Position numbers and translations under genes: made by a program. From NCBI RefSeq assembly GCF_027947535.2, contig NZ_JAAGKO020000062.1, positions 1 to 46,031 on the forward strand: a stretch of DNA of 46,031 nt, in the 5' to 3' direction. Positions 26,045-34,101 of this stretch are shown here, one piece after another. Under the pieces are notes generated by a model. It did not search any database. It saw only the letters and a list, made by a program, of their open reading frames with translations, and was not told the DNA's origin. Numbering within the stretch: the first letter of the stretch is position 1; each line of letters opens with the position of its first letter. This DNA comes from Streptantibioticus silvisoli. Lineage in GTDB: Bacteria; Actinomycetota; Actinomycetes; Streptomycetales; Streptomycetaceae.

Positions 26045-28651
26045 TCAGGGCGCGGCGTGAGGTCGGTACGGAGCCGGATCGGGCGCGGCGTGAGGTCGGT
26101 ACGGAGCCGGATCGGGCGCGGCGTGAGGTCGGTACGGGTACCGCAGGGCCTCGTAGTGGGCGGGGCAGAGGTAGACGATGCTCTGGTCCTCCGGGCGGAT
26201 GGCCTCGTTCAGCCCGCCCCAGTGCGTGGCGGGGTCGAGTTCCTCCAGGGCCTTGCGCAGTTCGCGGAAGTGCGCCGGAAGGATCGCCCGCCGGGACAGC
26301 GGTTCCGCGTCGCCGGGGCGGCCGTCGGGCCCGGGCCAGCGGTCGGGCAGCGTGTCGAGGAGTTTGTCACCGGTCTCCAGGCCCCGCAGCACCTGCTCGG
26401 TGACCTCCTTCGTGGCGCCGAAGAGGCCGGGGGTGACCACCGGGGCGAGGATCCCCAGCCCGGCGATGAGGAACTTGAGGTACGGCAGGAAGTCCCGTAC
26501 GCCGTGCGGGAGTTGGGAGAAGGTGTAGACGCCTTCGCCGTCCGGCAGCCGGTGCGGGCCGCCGGGCAGGCCGAGGTCGCTGTCACCGCTGTAGGGCCAC
26601 TCGCACCACAATCGCACCCGGACGCGGCGGCCGCCGTACCAGGAGCGGCGCACGGCCTCGACGTCGAACAGGCTCGGGCAGTGAACGCCCGCCTGTGTGC
26701 GGGAGTTCGTGAGCAGCCGCACGGTGTCCAGGACTCGCAGGGTATCGGCCCTGCCTTCGGCGACCGCTTCCTCGACGCGTCGCAGGCTCCGGGTCATCCC
26801 GTTGTCGGGCAGGCCGGCCAGCAGGCCGCGGGCGTCGAGCTTCTGCCTGGAAACCTGGCAGCGCACCTGGTGGGTGGCGTCCGGCGCGCGGTCGTGGGCC
26901 TCGTACATGAGCTCGTCGAACGAGAAGTGGTGACCGCACGGTTCGCCCCGGCCACGGCAGGTGCAGGAGACCAGGGTGGCGGTGACCAGGCCGGCGTACC
27001 GCTGCTGGACGATCTGCTTGAACCCGTCGGCCAGGACGGAGAGGAAGGAGACCGGGAACCGGCCGCGCACCCGGATGGAGACGGTCGGCCGGTCGCTGTC
27101 GTCGTCCTCGACCAGGGCCCAGGCCGGGTGCTCGGGGTCCCGGTCGTGCAGCAGCACGCCGCGGCTCCAGTGCAGGCCCGTGGTGTAGCGGTGCATGCGG
27201 GCGATGAACCAGCTGGGGATGCCGGCCTGCCGCGAGCGCAGCCGGAACGCGTAACCGACCTCCACCGACTCCGGCGGCTCACCGGCGCGCGCCCACTCCT
27301 TCTCCACGTCGTCCGGGCGGGCGTCGGCCAGCCGCTCGACGATCAGCGCGACATCGCCGCTGCTGTCCGGATCGCCGACCCGGTAGGCGAGGTCGAAGCG
27401 CTCCATCATCCGCGGCAGCAGGTCGATCAGGTCCGGTTCCCGCTCCCCCCACAGCCGCTTGGCCTCGTCGCGACCGAGCAGGCCGCGGCCGCGCGCGACC
27501 GGTTCGCTGTCCAGGACGGCGGTGATCCGGCCGTCCAGCCACGTCGGCTTCAGCACGACCGTGGACGCGAGTTCCCGGTCGTCCCGGAAGTGCACGACGT
27601 CCCCCAGGTCGTGCAGCGCCCTCATCACCGTCTCCTGAGCGTCCGGCCGCGTCACACCGGCGGCGGCCAGGACCTCGTTCGCCTCGCCGATGCCGACGCG
27701 GACACCGGGCAACGCCCGCACCGCGTCCGCCGACCGGGCCCACGCCCGGGGCCACTCCGCCCCCATGAGCGGCAGCGCCGCCGCGTGCGTGCGGATCGCC
27801 TCCCGCAGCGCGTCGATGCCCCGGCCCGTCCGGGAGTCCACCTCGTGGATCCCGACGACGCCCGGGTAGGTGGTCCGCAGGTCCTCCGGCAGCGTCGCCG
27901 CGGACGCGTCGTCGGCGTGGGTGGCCACCACCAGCACGGGTGCGTGGGGCGCGCGCGCCGTGATCGAGTCGAGCCACGCCAGCAGCTTCCCGTCCCGCCA
28001 CCGGGCCCGCGCGTTCCACACGAGGACGAAGAGCGAGCGTTCCGTCAGGTAGAAGCGCTGGGTGGCGCGGTACTCCAGTTGACCGCCGAAGTCCCAGGCG
28101 CTCAGCCGCATCACCACCCCGGGACGGTCCGGGTGCTCCAACTCGACGTCCTCGACGTGCACGCCGTGGGTCTGCGGTTCCGCCCGGTCGTACTCACCGT
28201 CCGTCAACCGCTTGAACAACGAGGTCTTCCCGACCGTCGCCTCCCCCACGATCAACAGCTTCGACCGCCACAGCCGTTCGCTCCCGGAGGCGGCCCGCTC
28301 CCGGAGGTAGGCCGTCACCGCACGGGCCCCCTGAGTGCGCACCTCCGGAGGAAGGCCGACCCATGGATTCCCCGCCAGCGCCAGTAAGTCGAGGCGGGCG
28401 AGCTGGCCCAGGGAGTCGGGCAGGTCGGTCAACTCGTTCCCCGACAGGCCCAGGCTGGTGAGGTTGGTCAGGTCGCCGAGGAAATCGGGCAACACGGTCA
28501 GCCCGTTCATGGACAGGTCCAGCCTGGTGAGGTTCGTCAGACTGCCGAGCGCATCGGGCAGAGACGTCAGACCCATGTGGGACAGGCGCAGTTCGCCGGT
28601 ACGACGGCCCTCCTGGACGGCTGCCGCGACAGCCTCGTCGACGTCCTCCAT
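26045..28651 (-). CDS. LRR-Roc-COR (Roco) GTPase
   Basis: About 868 aa. Residues 10-105 hold four leucine-rich repeats (SLPDALGSLTNLTRLDLSMN type). The Ras-like Roc domain follows: P-loop GEATVGKTSL (about 136-145), switch/G3 WDFGGQ (186-191), G4 THAD (244-247). A COR-type dimerisation region begins near 290 and includes LKPTWLDGRITAVL. Further on are a cysteine/histidine cluster (VSCTCRGRGEPCGHH), a hydrophobic patch (FLPYLKFLIAGLGILAPVVTPG) and a tail of PYRPHAAPDPA repeats. Bacterial Roco proteins are GTPases that cycle between dimer and monomer. ATG 28651 is preferred (MEDVDEAV starts the LRR region); ATG 28753 would add 34 residues. The upstream gene is divergent. Confidence 0.9.
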   Translation of the reverse strand: MEDVDEAVAAAVQEGRRTGELRLSHMGLTSLPDALGSLTNLTRLDLSMNGLTVLPDFLGDLTNLTSLGLSGNELTDLPDSLGQLARLDLLALAGNPWVGLPPEVRTQGARAVTAYLRERAASGSERLWRSKLLIVGEATVGKTSLFKRLTDGEYDRAEPQTHGVHVEDVELEHPDRPGVVMRLSAWDFGGQLEYRATQRFYLTERSLFVLVWNARARWRDGKLLAWLDSITARAPHAPVLVVATHADDASAATLPEDLRTTYPGVVGIHEVDSRTGRGIDALREAIRTHAAALPLMGAEWPRAWARSADAVRALPGVRVGIGEANEVLAAAGVTRPDAQETVMRALHDLGDVVHFRDDRELASTVVLKPTWLDGRITAVLDSEPVARGRGLLGRDEAKRLWGEREPDLIDLLPRMMERFDLAYRVGDPDSSGDVALIVERLADARPDDVEKEWARAGEPPESVEVGYAFRLRSRQAGIPSWFIARMHRYTTGLHWSRGVLLHDRDPEHPAWALVEDDDSDRPTVSIRVRGRFPVSFLSVLADGFKQIVQQRYAGLVTATLVSCTCRGRGEPCGHHFSFDELMYEAHDRAPDATHQVRCQVSRQKLDARGLLAGLPDNGMTRSLRRVEEAVAEGRADTLRVLDTVRLLTNSRTQAGVHCPSLFDVEAVRRSWYGGRRVRVRLWCEWPYSGDSDLGLPGGPHRLPDGEGVYTFSQLPHGVRDFLPYLKFLIAGLGILAPVVTPGLFGATKEVTEQVLRGLETGDKLLDTLPDRWPGPDGRPGDAEPLSRRAILPAHFRELRKALEELDPATHWGGLNEAIRPEDQSIVYLCPAHYEALRYPYRPHAAPDPAPYRPHAAPDPAPYRPHAAP
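26048..26140. repeat. 33-bp in-frame repeat in the Roco 3' end
   Basis: Copies begin at 26048, 26081 and 26114 (gggcgcggcgtgaggtcggt...), each encoding the 11-residue unit PYRPHAAPDPA on the minus strand. The third is partial and merges into the unique sequence. Confidence 0.9.
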
Positions 28652-28990
28652 GTCCCCCCACTCCGTGAAGGCCGGTCGTCGCAGCACCGCTGTGTGCGAC
28701 GGCTGCCCGCCCCAGGCGTGGCAGCACACTGCATAACGCTGGGGAGTGCTCATCGTTTCGGGCCACCGCCCAGCACCGGTGCGATCAAGCCGCCTCCCTC
28801 CTCGGCGCCTTCAGCTGACCGGATACCGCCTCGCCGGTGGGCGTTCCGCGTGGGTAACTACTCGTACGCGCGGCGTCGCACGCACCGCACGCACCGCACA
28901 CGTCTCACGCGGCGGTCGCACCGCACGCGTCTGCGCCTCGTCCTCCGGCCGATCCGGGTCCCAGGAGCAAGGGCAACGAGGCGGTCCACC

Positions 28991-29536
28991 ATGAAGGAGT
29001 CGCTTGTGCACGGCAGAGCGTTGACGTCCGGGAAGCTGATCGGCCCGGCGGTGGGTGCCATGACCGCGGTCCTGGTCCTCGGGGTGAGCGGGGTGTCGGA
29101 CGCCGCGCCGGCGCCGGGGCAGGTCAGGGCGGGAGCGGCGGGCGGTGCGGACGTGGCGGTGGGCGCGACGGTGACGAGTGCCTTGGGGCTCGGAACGGTC
29201 ACCGTCACCAACACGGCGACGGACAACGGCCCGGCGGCAGCGACCGGCGTGGTGCTGACGACGCAGATACCCACGACCGCCGACAGTGTGGCCGGCCTGC
29301 CGTCGGGCTGTTCGTACAGCGCCGCGGCCCACACGGTGACGTGCGCGCTCGGCGGCGTCGGGACCGGCCAAGCGGTGAGCCGCGCCTTCACCGTGCACTT
29401 CGGCACCGGTGCCGTGGGCCTGCACTTCCCGGTGACCACCACCCGCACCGCCTCCTCCCCCGCCGACCCGAACGCGGCGAACGACACGGCGACGGTGTAC
29501 TGCTACGCGGTGACGGGTCTGCTCATCGTCTGCTGA
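28991..29536 (+). CDS. Secreted DUF11-type repeat protein
   Basis: 181 aa. A signal peptide (LIGPAVGAMTAVLVLGVSGVSDAAPA) precedes one DUF11-like Ig-fold domain with the usual pattern: VTVTNTATDNGPAAATGVVLTTQIP, GLPSGCSYSAAAHTVTCALGGVGTGQA and SSPADPNAANDTATV. Such domains are found in surface and secreted adhesin-like proteins. It ends with a short cysteine-containing tail (YCYAVTGLLIVC). An alternative GTG start at 29006 has a better ribosome binding site (AAGGAG at 28994-28999, 6-base spacer) and would shorten it by five residues. Divergent from the Roco gene. Confidence 0.82.
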   Translation: MKESLVHGRALTSGKLIGPAVGAMTAVLVLGVSGVSDAAPAPGQVRAGAAGGADVAVGATVTSALGLGTVTVTNTATDNGPAAATGVVLTTQIPTTADSVAGLPSGCSYSAAAHTVTCALGGVGTGQAVSRAFTVHFGTGAVGLHFPVTTTRTASSPADPNAANDTATVYCYAVTGLLIVC

Positions 29537-29881
29537 TCATCCGCTGACCGTCTGCTGGCACCTCACCGTCCGCCGACCACCTCACCATCCTGGGATCACC
29601 CCCGACCACCACTCATCTCCGGCGATCGGCGATGATCACCGGCCCGGCCCGACCGCCCGTCGCGAGCCGGTCCGGGCCGGGGCCGGTGTCGACGGCCACG
29701 AACACGCCACCATCGTGAGCATGAACGGCCCCCGCCGAGCCCCACCGCATACGCCGCCCGCACCGGTCGGATGGGGCGGTCCTCCGCCGAGGCCGGTAAA
29801 ACACTTCCGTGCTTACCGCCGGACATGCATCCTGAGGCTGCTGCAGGAGGCCGGCAGACCTTCAACCCTCCCGGGGGCGGG
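29537..29881. other. Intergenic region leading into the low-GC cassette
   Basis: About 345 bp. The left part has repeats of the type ctgaccgtctgctg/ccgaccacctcacc. The right part becomes AT-richer, with ggtaaaacacttccgtgcttacc (short inverted GGTAA/TTACC). No gene is supported; the promoter of the cassette is probably here. Confidence 0.4.
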
Positions 29882-31174
29882 ATGTCCCGAAATACTGGTT
29901 ACGCAAGATACTACGAACGCCTCAACCGCTTGCTTCCGAAGTGGCGCAACGCATGCTCCCTCGAATTGGATCTGACCGATTTCGGCGGCATGTCAACGCT
30001 GACCCTGCACCTGCCACAGCAGGCCATACCCGCGAATGTAGGGAGGGAAATCCCTATCGTTCGATTATCTCGCTGCTGGACGTCCGGCCGAGAGTTGACG
30101 ATCCTCGGATCGCCGCATGCGTGGTCTCTCGACATGCACAACCCGCAGGTCGACTCGGGCAATCAGATCCTGAGCATCATCCACGATGACACGGGTTCCA
30201 CCATCCGCCTGCGAAGTACGGACTCCTCCAGCACGGATACGCTGGGATCCATGACCCGCGTATCGTTCGCATCGCTCAACCTTCAGTTTCCCCTCCCGGA
30301 ACGTGCCCCGGTCAATCGGTCTGTGATCGGCCTGCGCATCGAGTGGCTGATTTCTGCACCGGCCGTCCGCCTGGAAATCAGAAGAAAGTCAGGGTCGGTC
30401 ACCTGCTTCACCAAGGGAAATTACGCGCTCGCCTTCCCAGCCCGGTCCTCGGCGGGTCTGACGAGCACGACAATCATGTACCCTCCCGCTGCGCGCCACG
30501 ACTTGCTCTACGGCTTCATCGAAGACCCGTCCCGCCCCTTGCTCAGGTCCGCATCGAGTGTCGTACTCGGCGGCCTGACGTTCCTCGCCGCTTGGCTGAT
30601 GCTGACGCTACTTCAGGCCAAAAGTCATTCGTCGGGCGACCTGGCCAACTACTGGTCCATCCTGTTTGCACTCATCGTGCCCTTCTTTTCCGCAGGCGCC
30701 GAACTCACCGTTTTCGATCGGCATACCCTTTATGCCAGGCGTCGCGACATCGGATTCACACTCCTCGCTTCCGTCATGGGAACAAGCACAATAGGAGTAC
30801 TGTATTTTCTGCTCTGCATTCTTCTGGATCCGCATCGCATCAGCATTCCCTGGGAGAATGCCGGCTACTATTTTCTGATCATGGGTCTGACCTTCCTCTT
30901 GCTCGGCCTCTTTGTCGTCTCCTCCTATCGGAGCGGCTTGGTCGTTCCTTATGTTTGCGATAATCACTTCTGCGCGCGACGCCTCTATTTTCGCTATCGA
31001 CTCCGGGACTGTTATCCCACAGGACGGGTCGTCTGCCGCCGTTGTTACAAATCGACCTGTGTCAACTGCTCCACCAACTACTGGCTGCGCGGCGAGAGCG
31101 CGTACGAGTCGCCTGGGATGCGGACCGAGGATCCGCCAACGAATATCTGCCAACCGATACGCAGAGAGCGGTGA
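29882..31174 (+). CDS. Four-TM membrane protein with cysteine-rich C-terminus
   Basis: About 430 aa, family not recognised. Residues 1-215 are soluble with beta-type strands. Four membrane helices follow at about 223-245, 259-275, 290-314 and 326-348. The C-terminal 80 residues carry Cys359, Cys364, Cys377 and two CxxC pairs (CRRC 385-388, CVNC 393-396), suggesting a zinc-ribbon-like knuckle. Base composition is less GC-rich than the window, and an in-frame TTA codon at 30065 hints at bldA dependence. ATG 29882 is preferred, though ATG 29825 is possible. It stops 12 bp before the methyltransferase, so the three following genes form one operon. A sensor or scaffold role is a guess. Confidence 0.75.
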   Translation: MSRNTGYARYYERLNRLLPKWRNACSLELDLTDFGGMSTLTLHLPQQAIPANVGREIPIVRLSRCWTSGRELTILGSPHAWSLDMHNPQVDSGNQILSIIHDDTGSTIRLRSTDSSSTDTLGSMTRVSFASLNLQFPLPERAPVNRSVIGLRIEWLISAPAVRLEIRRKSGSVTCFTKGNYALAFPARSSAGLTSTTIMYPPAARHDLLYGFIEDPSRPLLRSASSVVLGGLTFLAAWLMLTLLQAKSHSSGDLANYWSILFALIVPFFSAGAELTVFDRHTLYARRRDIGFTLLASVMGTSTIGVLYFLLCILLDPHRISIPWENAGYYFLIMGLTFLLLGLFVVSSYRSGLVVPYVCDNHFCARRLYFRYRLRDCYPTGRVVCRRCYKSTCVNCSTNYWLRGESAYESPGMRTEDPPTNICQPIRRER

Positions 31175-31185
31175 GAAGGTGCAGG

Positions 31186-31863
31186 GTGTCAAGTCTGTCT
31201 AAATTTGCCGTTCACGACGATCTCCTCATAAGACTTGACGATCGTGTTCAGGAGCCGGGCGAGGACACCGTGTGGCTGAGCGATCTAGCGGTCGACCAGC
31301 GGGCCGAACGCGTGCTCGTGGCCGGGTGTGGCGCCGGCCTCCTCCCGCTTCGACTTGCTCGTGGGGGAGCTTCCGTAACAGCCGTCGATATGAACCCGCA
31401 TGCAGTAACGTGCTGTTTGCACAATGCCTACGCCAACGGGGTCCATGACCGAATCAACGGGATAGTGGCCGACATGCGCGAACTCGACGGGAGGGGCGAA
31501 TACGACTTGGTCGTCTGCAATCCGCCGCAACTACCCGCGTCGGCCGACCCGCGACCTGCCGATTGGGTGGCCCTTGCAAATGACGGCGGGCGCGACGGGC
31601 GGAGCCTCATAGACTGGCTGTGCGAGGACGGGACTCGACTGGTCTCGGCGGGCGGCGCCCTGATGTTCACCCACTTCACCTTTCTGGACGTCGAGCGAAC
31701 GGTCGCGGCGCTCCGGGCACAAGGGATGCGGGTGACCGTGTCCGAGCCGTTGCACAAGCCCCTCGGCCGGTTATCGGGCGAAAGACTTCCCCGGCTGACA
31801 GAATGGCGCGAGGGTGACCATTATTCGGTCGTCATCATCACAGCAAGAAAGCTAGGAATTTGA
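31186..31863 (+). CDS. Class I SAM-dependent methyltransferase (NPP-type)
   Basis: 225 aa. Motif I is VLVAGCGAGLLPLRL (about 43-57), the acidic motif II SVTAVDMNP, and motif IV DLVVCNPPQLP (Asn-Pro-Pro at 112-114). The NPP signature marks the PrmC/HemK-TrmN6-like group, which methylates planar nitrogens in glutamine, adenine or guanine. GTG 31186 has AAGG with 6-base spacing; longer readings would overlap the membrane-protein gene. It carries one TTA codon (31771). Its stop overlaps the next start (TTGA), indicating translational coupling. Substrate unknown; context suggests it works with the flanking membrane protein and phosphatase-like protein. Confidence 0.85.
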   Translation: MSSLSKFAVHDDLLIRLDDRVQEPGEDTVWLSDLAVDQRAERVLVAGCGAGLLPLRLARGGASVTAVDMNPHAVTCCLHNAYANGVHDRINGIVADMRELDGRGEYDLVVCNPPQLPASADPRPADWVALANDGGRDGRSLIDWLCEDGTRLVSAGGALMFTHFTFLDVERTVAALRAQGMRVTVSEPLHKPLGRLSGERLPRLTEWREGDHYSVVIITARKLGI

Positions 31864-32711
31864 CTCTGCTCGAGAACGTCATGCGCAAGGTCGACAGCGG
31901 TCTTGCCGAGGTGCTGGGCGATATCGGCAAGGAAATGAGGCGACGCGTCCGAGAGTACGACGGGCTGGGCTCCTTGCGTGTCCGCGACGACGGCGACACG
32001 ACACACAGTTTCGACGTCTTCTCCGAGAGCGCCATTCTCACGTATCTGAAGTCCACGGGCCTGGGATTCCGCTTCAACAGCGAGGAATCCGCCCCCGTTG
32101 ACATCGGGCACGATCAGGACTTCACCATCATCGTCGATCCGCTGGACGGGTCGAGCATGCTGGCCCGTGGATACCCGTTGGCCAGCGTGGCTGTGACCAT
32201 TCTGCGCAGCGAGGACAACTCCCCCGTCCTGTCCAGGATTCTGGAGGTCTTCACCAACGTGCAGTATGCCGCCTCGGACGGTGAAGCGACCAGGAACGGA
32301 AAGCCTGTGGTTCCGTCCGGGACGACCGCCCTCTCCGACGCGTTCCTGGTCACTTATTCGGCCACCGAAAGCCGTATGGCCTCCGCGGCATTCCGCCGAA
32401 TCTGCCGGACCCCGCCTCGGCTCACTCTGAACTACGGTGGCCCTCTCGACCTGGCCAAAGTCGGCTCCGGGCAGTGCGACCTGGCCCTGGAACTCCATAA
32501 AGGCTTTCCCCCGCGCGACTATATTCCGGGGCTGCACTTCGCCCGGACCGCCGGAGCAGTGGCCGCCCAGCCCGATGGATCGCCCGTCCCGTACCTCACC
32601 GGCCCGGACGATCGCATGCGATTCATCGTTGCCGGTAACAGGGCCTTACTGAACGCCGCGTTGAATGCCTACGCCGGTGACGCGCCGGGCCATCGGGTGT
32701 CCGGCCCCTGA
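31860..32711 (+). CDS. Inositol-monophosphatase/FBPase superfamily protein
   Basis: 283 aa. The metal-binding motif IIVDPLDGSS (Asp93, Asp96) and the upstream acidic pair in FRFNSEES (Glu75-Glu76) match the Li-sensitive phosphatase fold. The C-terminal motif, normally WDxAxG, is replaced by PRDYIPGLHFARTAGA, so one metal ligand is kept in a changed setting. The substrate is unknown; inositol, sugar or nucleotide (PAP) phosphates are all possible. The TTG start at 31860 overlaps the methyltransferase stop; ATG 31881 (MRKVDSGL) is the alternative. A TTA codon at 32646 marks it like its two partners. Last gene of the three-gene cassette. Confidence 0.82.
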   Translation: MTLLENVMRKVDSGLAEVLGDIGKEMRRRVREYDGLGSLRVRDDGDTTHSFDVFSESAILTYLKSTGLGFRFNSEESAPVDIGHDQDFTIIVDPLDGSSMLARGYPLASVAVTILRSEDNSPVLSRILEVFTNVQYAASDGEATRNGKPVVPSGTTALSDAFLVTYSATESRMASAAFRRICRTPPRLTLNYGGPLDLAKVGSGQCDLALELHKGFPPRDYIPGLHFARTAGAVAAQPDGSPVPYLTGPDDRMRFIVAGNRALLNAALNAYAGDAPGHRVSGP

Positions 32712-32933
32712 CCTGTTCGTACTGACCTGGCCCGGGCGAACGAGCGGTACGTGTCGACCTACGCGCCCGGTTTGGTTGCCCGGCCGCCCCGGCACATGCC
32801 ATGACGCAGCGGCGCAGGATGCGACAGATATAAAGGGCCGTCAGAATATGCGGGTTGTGTGGCCTGTGTCACTCTTCCAAAACTTGTCGCGGACATGGCT
32901 GATGATCATGTAGAGTCGTTCGAGTCGTTTCCT
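32712..32933. other. Intergenic region with probable promoter of the leader transcript
   Basis: The left part is GC-rich and featureless. From 32830 it turns AT-rich (gatataaaggg, ttccaaaacttgtcgc, catgtagagtcg), consistent with a promoter for the leader and secreted protein downstream, but I cannot fix -35/-10 boxes with confidence. No gene is seen. Confidence 0.4.
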
Positions 32934-33015
32934 GGGGGGAAATGCATTGCCAATATGCGTGGGATTTTTATGTGTGCTGCGGAGGCGGTGCATCCCCCCA
33001 TGACTGAAGGGGGGA
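32934..33015 (+). promoter_or_regulatory. Candidate RBS-sequestering switch with competing stems
   Basis: GGGGGGA occurs twice: at 32934-32940, just before a mini-ORF, and at 33009-33015, as the ribosome binding site of the gene at 33019. A single TCCCCCC segment at 32993-32999 is fully complementary to both. Pairing with the nearer copy makes a 7-bp hairpin with a 9-base loop that hides the gene's ribosome binding site; pairing with the farther copy would free it. The mini-ORF's stop codon falls in the hairpin loop. Confidence 0.55.
32942..33007 (+). CDS. Possible 21-aa leader peptide
   Basis: ATG 32942 to TGA 33005-33007 encodes MHCQYAWDFYVCCGGGASPHD. It is rich in aromatic residues and has three cysteines. 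The GGGGGGA just upstream is only 1-2 bases from the ATG, short for efficient initiation. Translation to the stop would carry a ribosome into the hairpin that masks the next ribosome binding site. A second tiny frame (33000-33029) overlaps the start of the secreted protein gene. Coding status is a hypothesis. Confidence 0.35.
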   Translation: MHCQYAWDFYVCCGGGASPHD

Positions 33016-33018
33016 ATT

Positions 33019-33555
33019 ATGCTCGCTAAAAGAGTGAGTTTCATCGCGGGTATCGTGGCTCTCGGAAGCCTCGGGTGCTCGGTGCCCAGCTATGCCGCTG
33101 AGACCGGTCTGGTCAAACCGCACGGCTGTGTTTCTGACAGTGGGATTACCATCAGCTCCACCACGTCCTACTTCATGAGCGGTTCGGCGGCGTGGAAGGC
33201 CGGCCCCGGCGGGACCATTTCCGAGACGGTCACCTCGGCGAAGACCATCAGTGGCACGTTCAGCGTCAGTGTCGGCGACAAGGCGGACGTCAGCCTCGGT
33301 GTCCTGACCGATGAGGCCAAGATCGACATCAGTGCCTCGGTCACCGGCAGCACGACGGTCACCACCGGCCACACCTACTCGCACAACATCACCAGCAACA
33401 AGTACGGGAACCTTCAGTATGGTTCCTACGGCTACAAGTTCAGCTGGAAGAAGTGGGTGACGAGCGGGAGCTGCACCACCACGACCCAGGCGTCCGGGAC
33501 CGCGATCCTTCCCACCACCACCACGGGCTGGAAGTACTGGGAGACCAGTAGCTGA
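33019..33555 (+). CDS. Secreted Ser/Thr-rich beta protein, possibly pore-forming-like
   Basis: 178 aa with a signal peptide (MLAKRVSFIAGIVALG...PSYA). The mature protein has one early and one late cysteine (HGCVSDSG, TSGSCTTT). Its centre consists of long alternating Ser/Thr strands (SETVTSAKTISGTFSVSVG, DISASVTGSTTVTTGHTYSH) around a short hydrophobic turn, then an aromatic stretch (YGSYGYKFSWKKW). This resembles insertion-hairpin regions of aerolysin/ETX-MTX2-type toxins, but no domain is firmly recognised. GGGGGGA 4 bases before the ATG is the ribosome binding site and lies in a potential hairpin. A terminator-like stem follows at 33582-33613. Confidence 0.8.
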   Translation: MLAKRVSFIAGIVALGSLGCSVPSYAAETGLVKPHGCVSDSGITISSTTSYFMSGSAAWKAGPGGTISETVTSAKTISGTFSVSVGDKADVSLGVLTDEAKIDISASVTGSTTVTTGHTYSHNITSNKYGNLQYGSYGYKFSWKKWVTSGSCTTTTQASGTAILPTTTTGWKYWETSS

Positions 33556-33581
33556 CAGCTGCCAATCCGCAAAAAACACAG

Positions 33582-33613
33582 ACGGGGCTCCGCGGTAATA
33601 TGCGGGGTCCCGT
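33582..33613 (+). terminator. Imperfect hairpin between secreted protein and lipoprotein genes
   Basis: ACGGGGCTCCGC pairs with GCGGGGTCCCGT around an 8-base AT-rich loop, 9 of 12 positions matching. It follows the stop codon by about 26 bases. Confidence 0.5.
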
Positions 33614-33633
33614 CGTCAATGGACCGGAGATTC

Positions 33634-34080
33634 ATGAAAACCACGGGGATGAAAACCGCGGCGCTCATTGCCATTGTCGCCGCGCTTACAGCGGGATGCG
33701 GAACTTCTTCATCACCGCATCCGAGCCCGACGCATGCGACACCTACGCCCAGTTCCACGCTTCCCGCTCCAACGAAGAGTGAACTGCTGACACAGGTCGT
33801 CACCGGGGAGGGAAAGCCCGTTATTTCCCACGGTGAGAGGGGGGCCGGATGGAACAGCCCCAAACTTGATCTCAAGCCGGGAAAGTATATTGTCAAGATT
33901 GCCTGCTATGGCGCGGGGAAGATCGGCGGAAAGCTCTCCTATCACAATTCCTGGTCCTCCACCTGCCAGGCCGGAAATGTCTCCGTGAACAGCGAACAGG
34001 ATGTCGCTAGTACCACCCCGCTCACCATCTCGATCGCAGTGGACCCGACGGTTACGTGGGCCATCGCAGTTTTCCAATAG
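33634..34080 (+). CDS. Small lipoprotein of unknown function
   Basis: 148 aa from ATG 33634 (GGAG with 6-base spacing; ATGs at 33619 and 33649 are alternatives). The signal peptide ends in the lipobox ALTAGCG. A Pro/Ser/Thr linker follows (SSSPHPSPTHATPTPSST), then an all-beta domain of about 100 residues (LDLKPGKYIVKIACYGAGKIGGKLSY, PLTISIAVDPTVTWAIAVFQ) with two cysteines (IACYG, STCQAG). The fold looks like a jelly-roll or Ig-like module. It may be functionally linked to the secreted protein upstream. Its composition is less GC-rich than the flanking core genes. Confidence 0.8.
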   Translation: MKTTGMKTAALIAIVAALTAGCGTSSSPHPSPTHATPTPSSTLPAPTKSELLTQVVTGEGKPVISHGERGAGWNSPKLDLKPGKYIVKIACYGAGKIGGKLSYHNSWSSTCQAGNVSVNSEQDVASTTPLTISIAVDPTVTWAIAVFQ

Positions 34081-34101
34081 GTTCACGGGCGTCGAAGTGG
34101 T

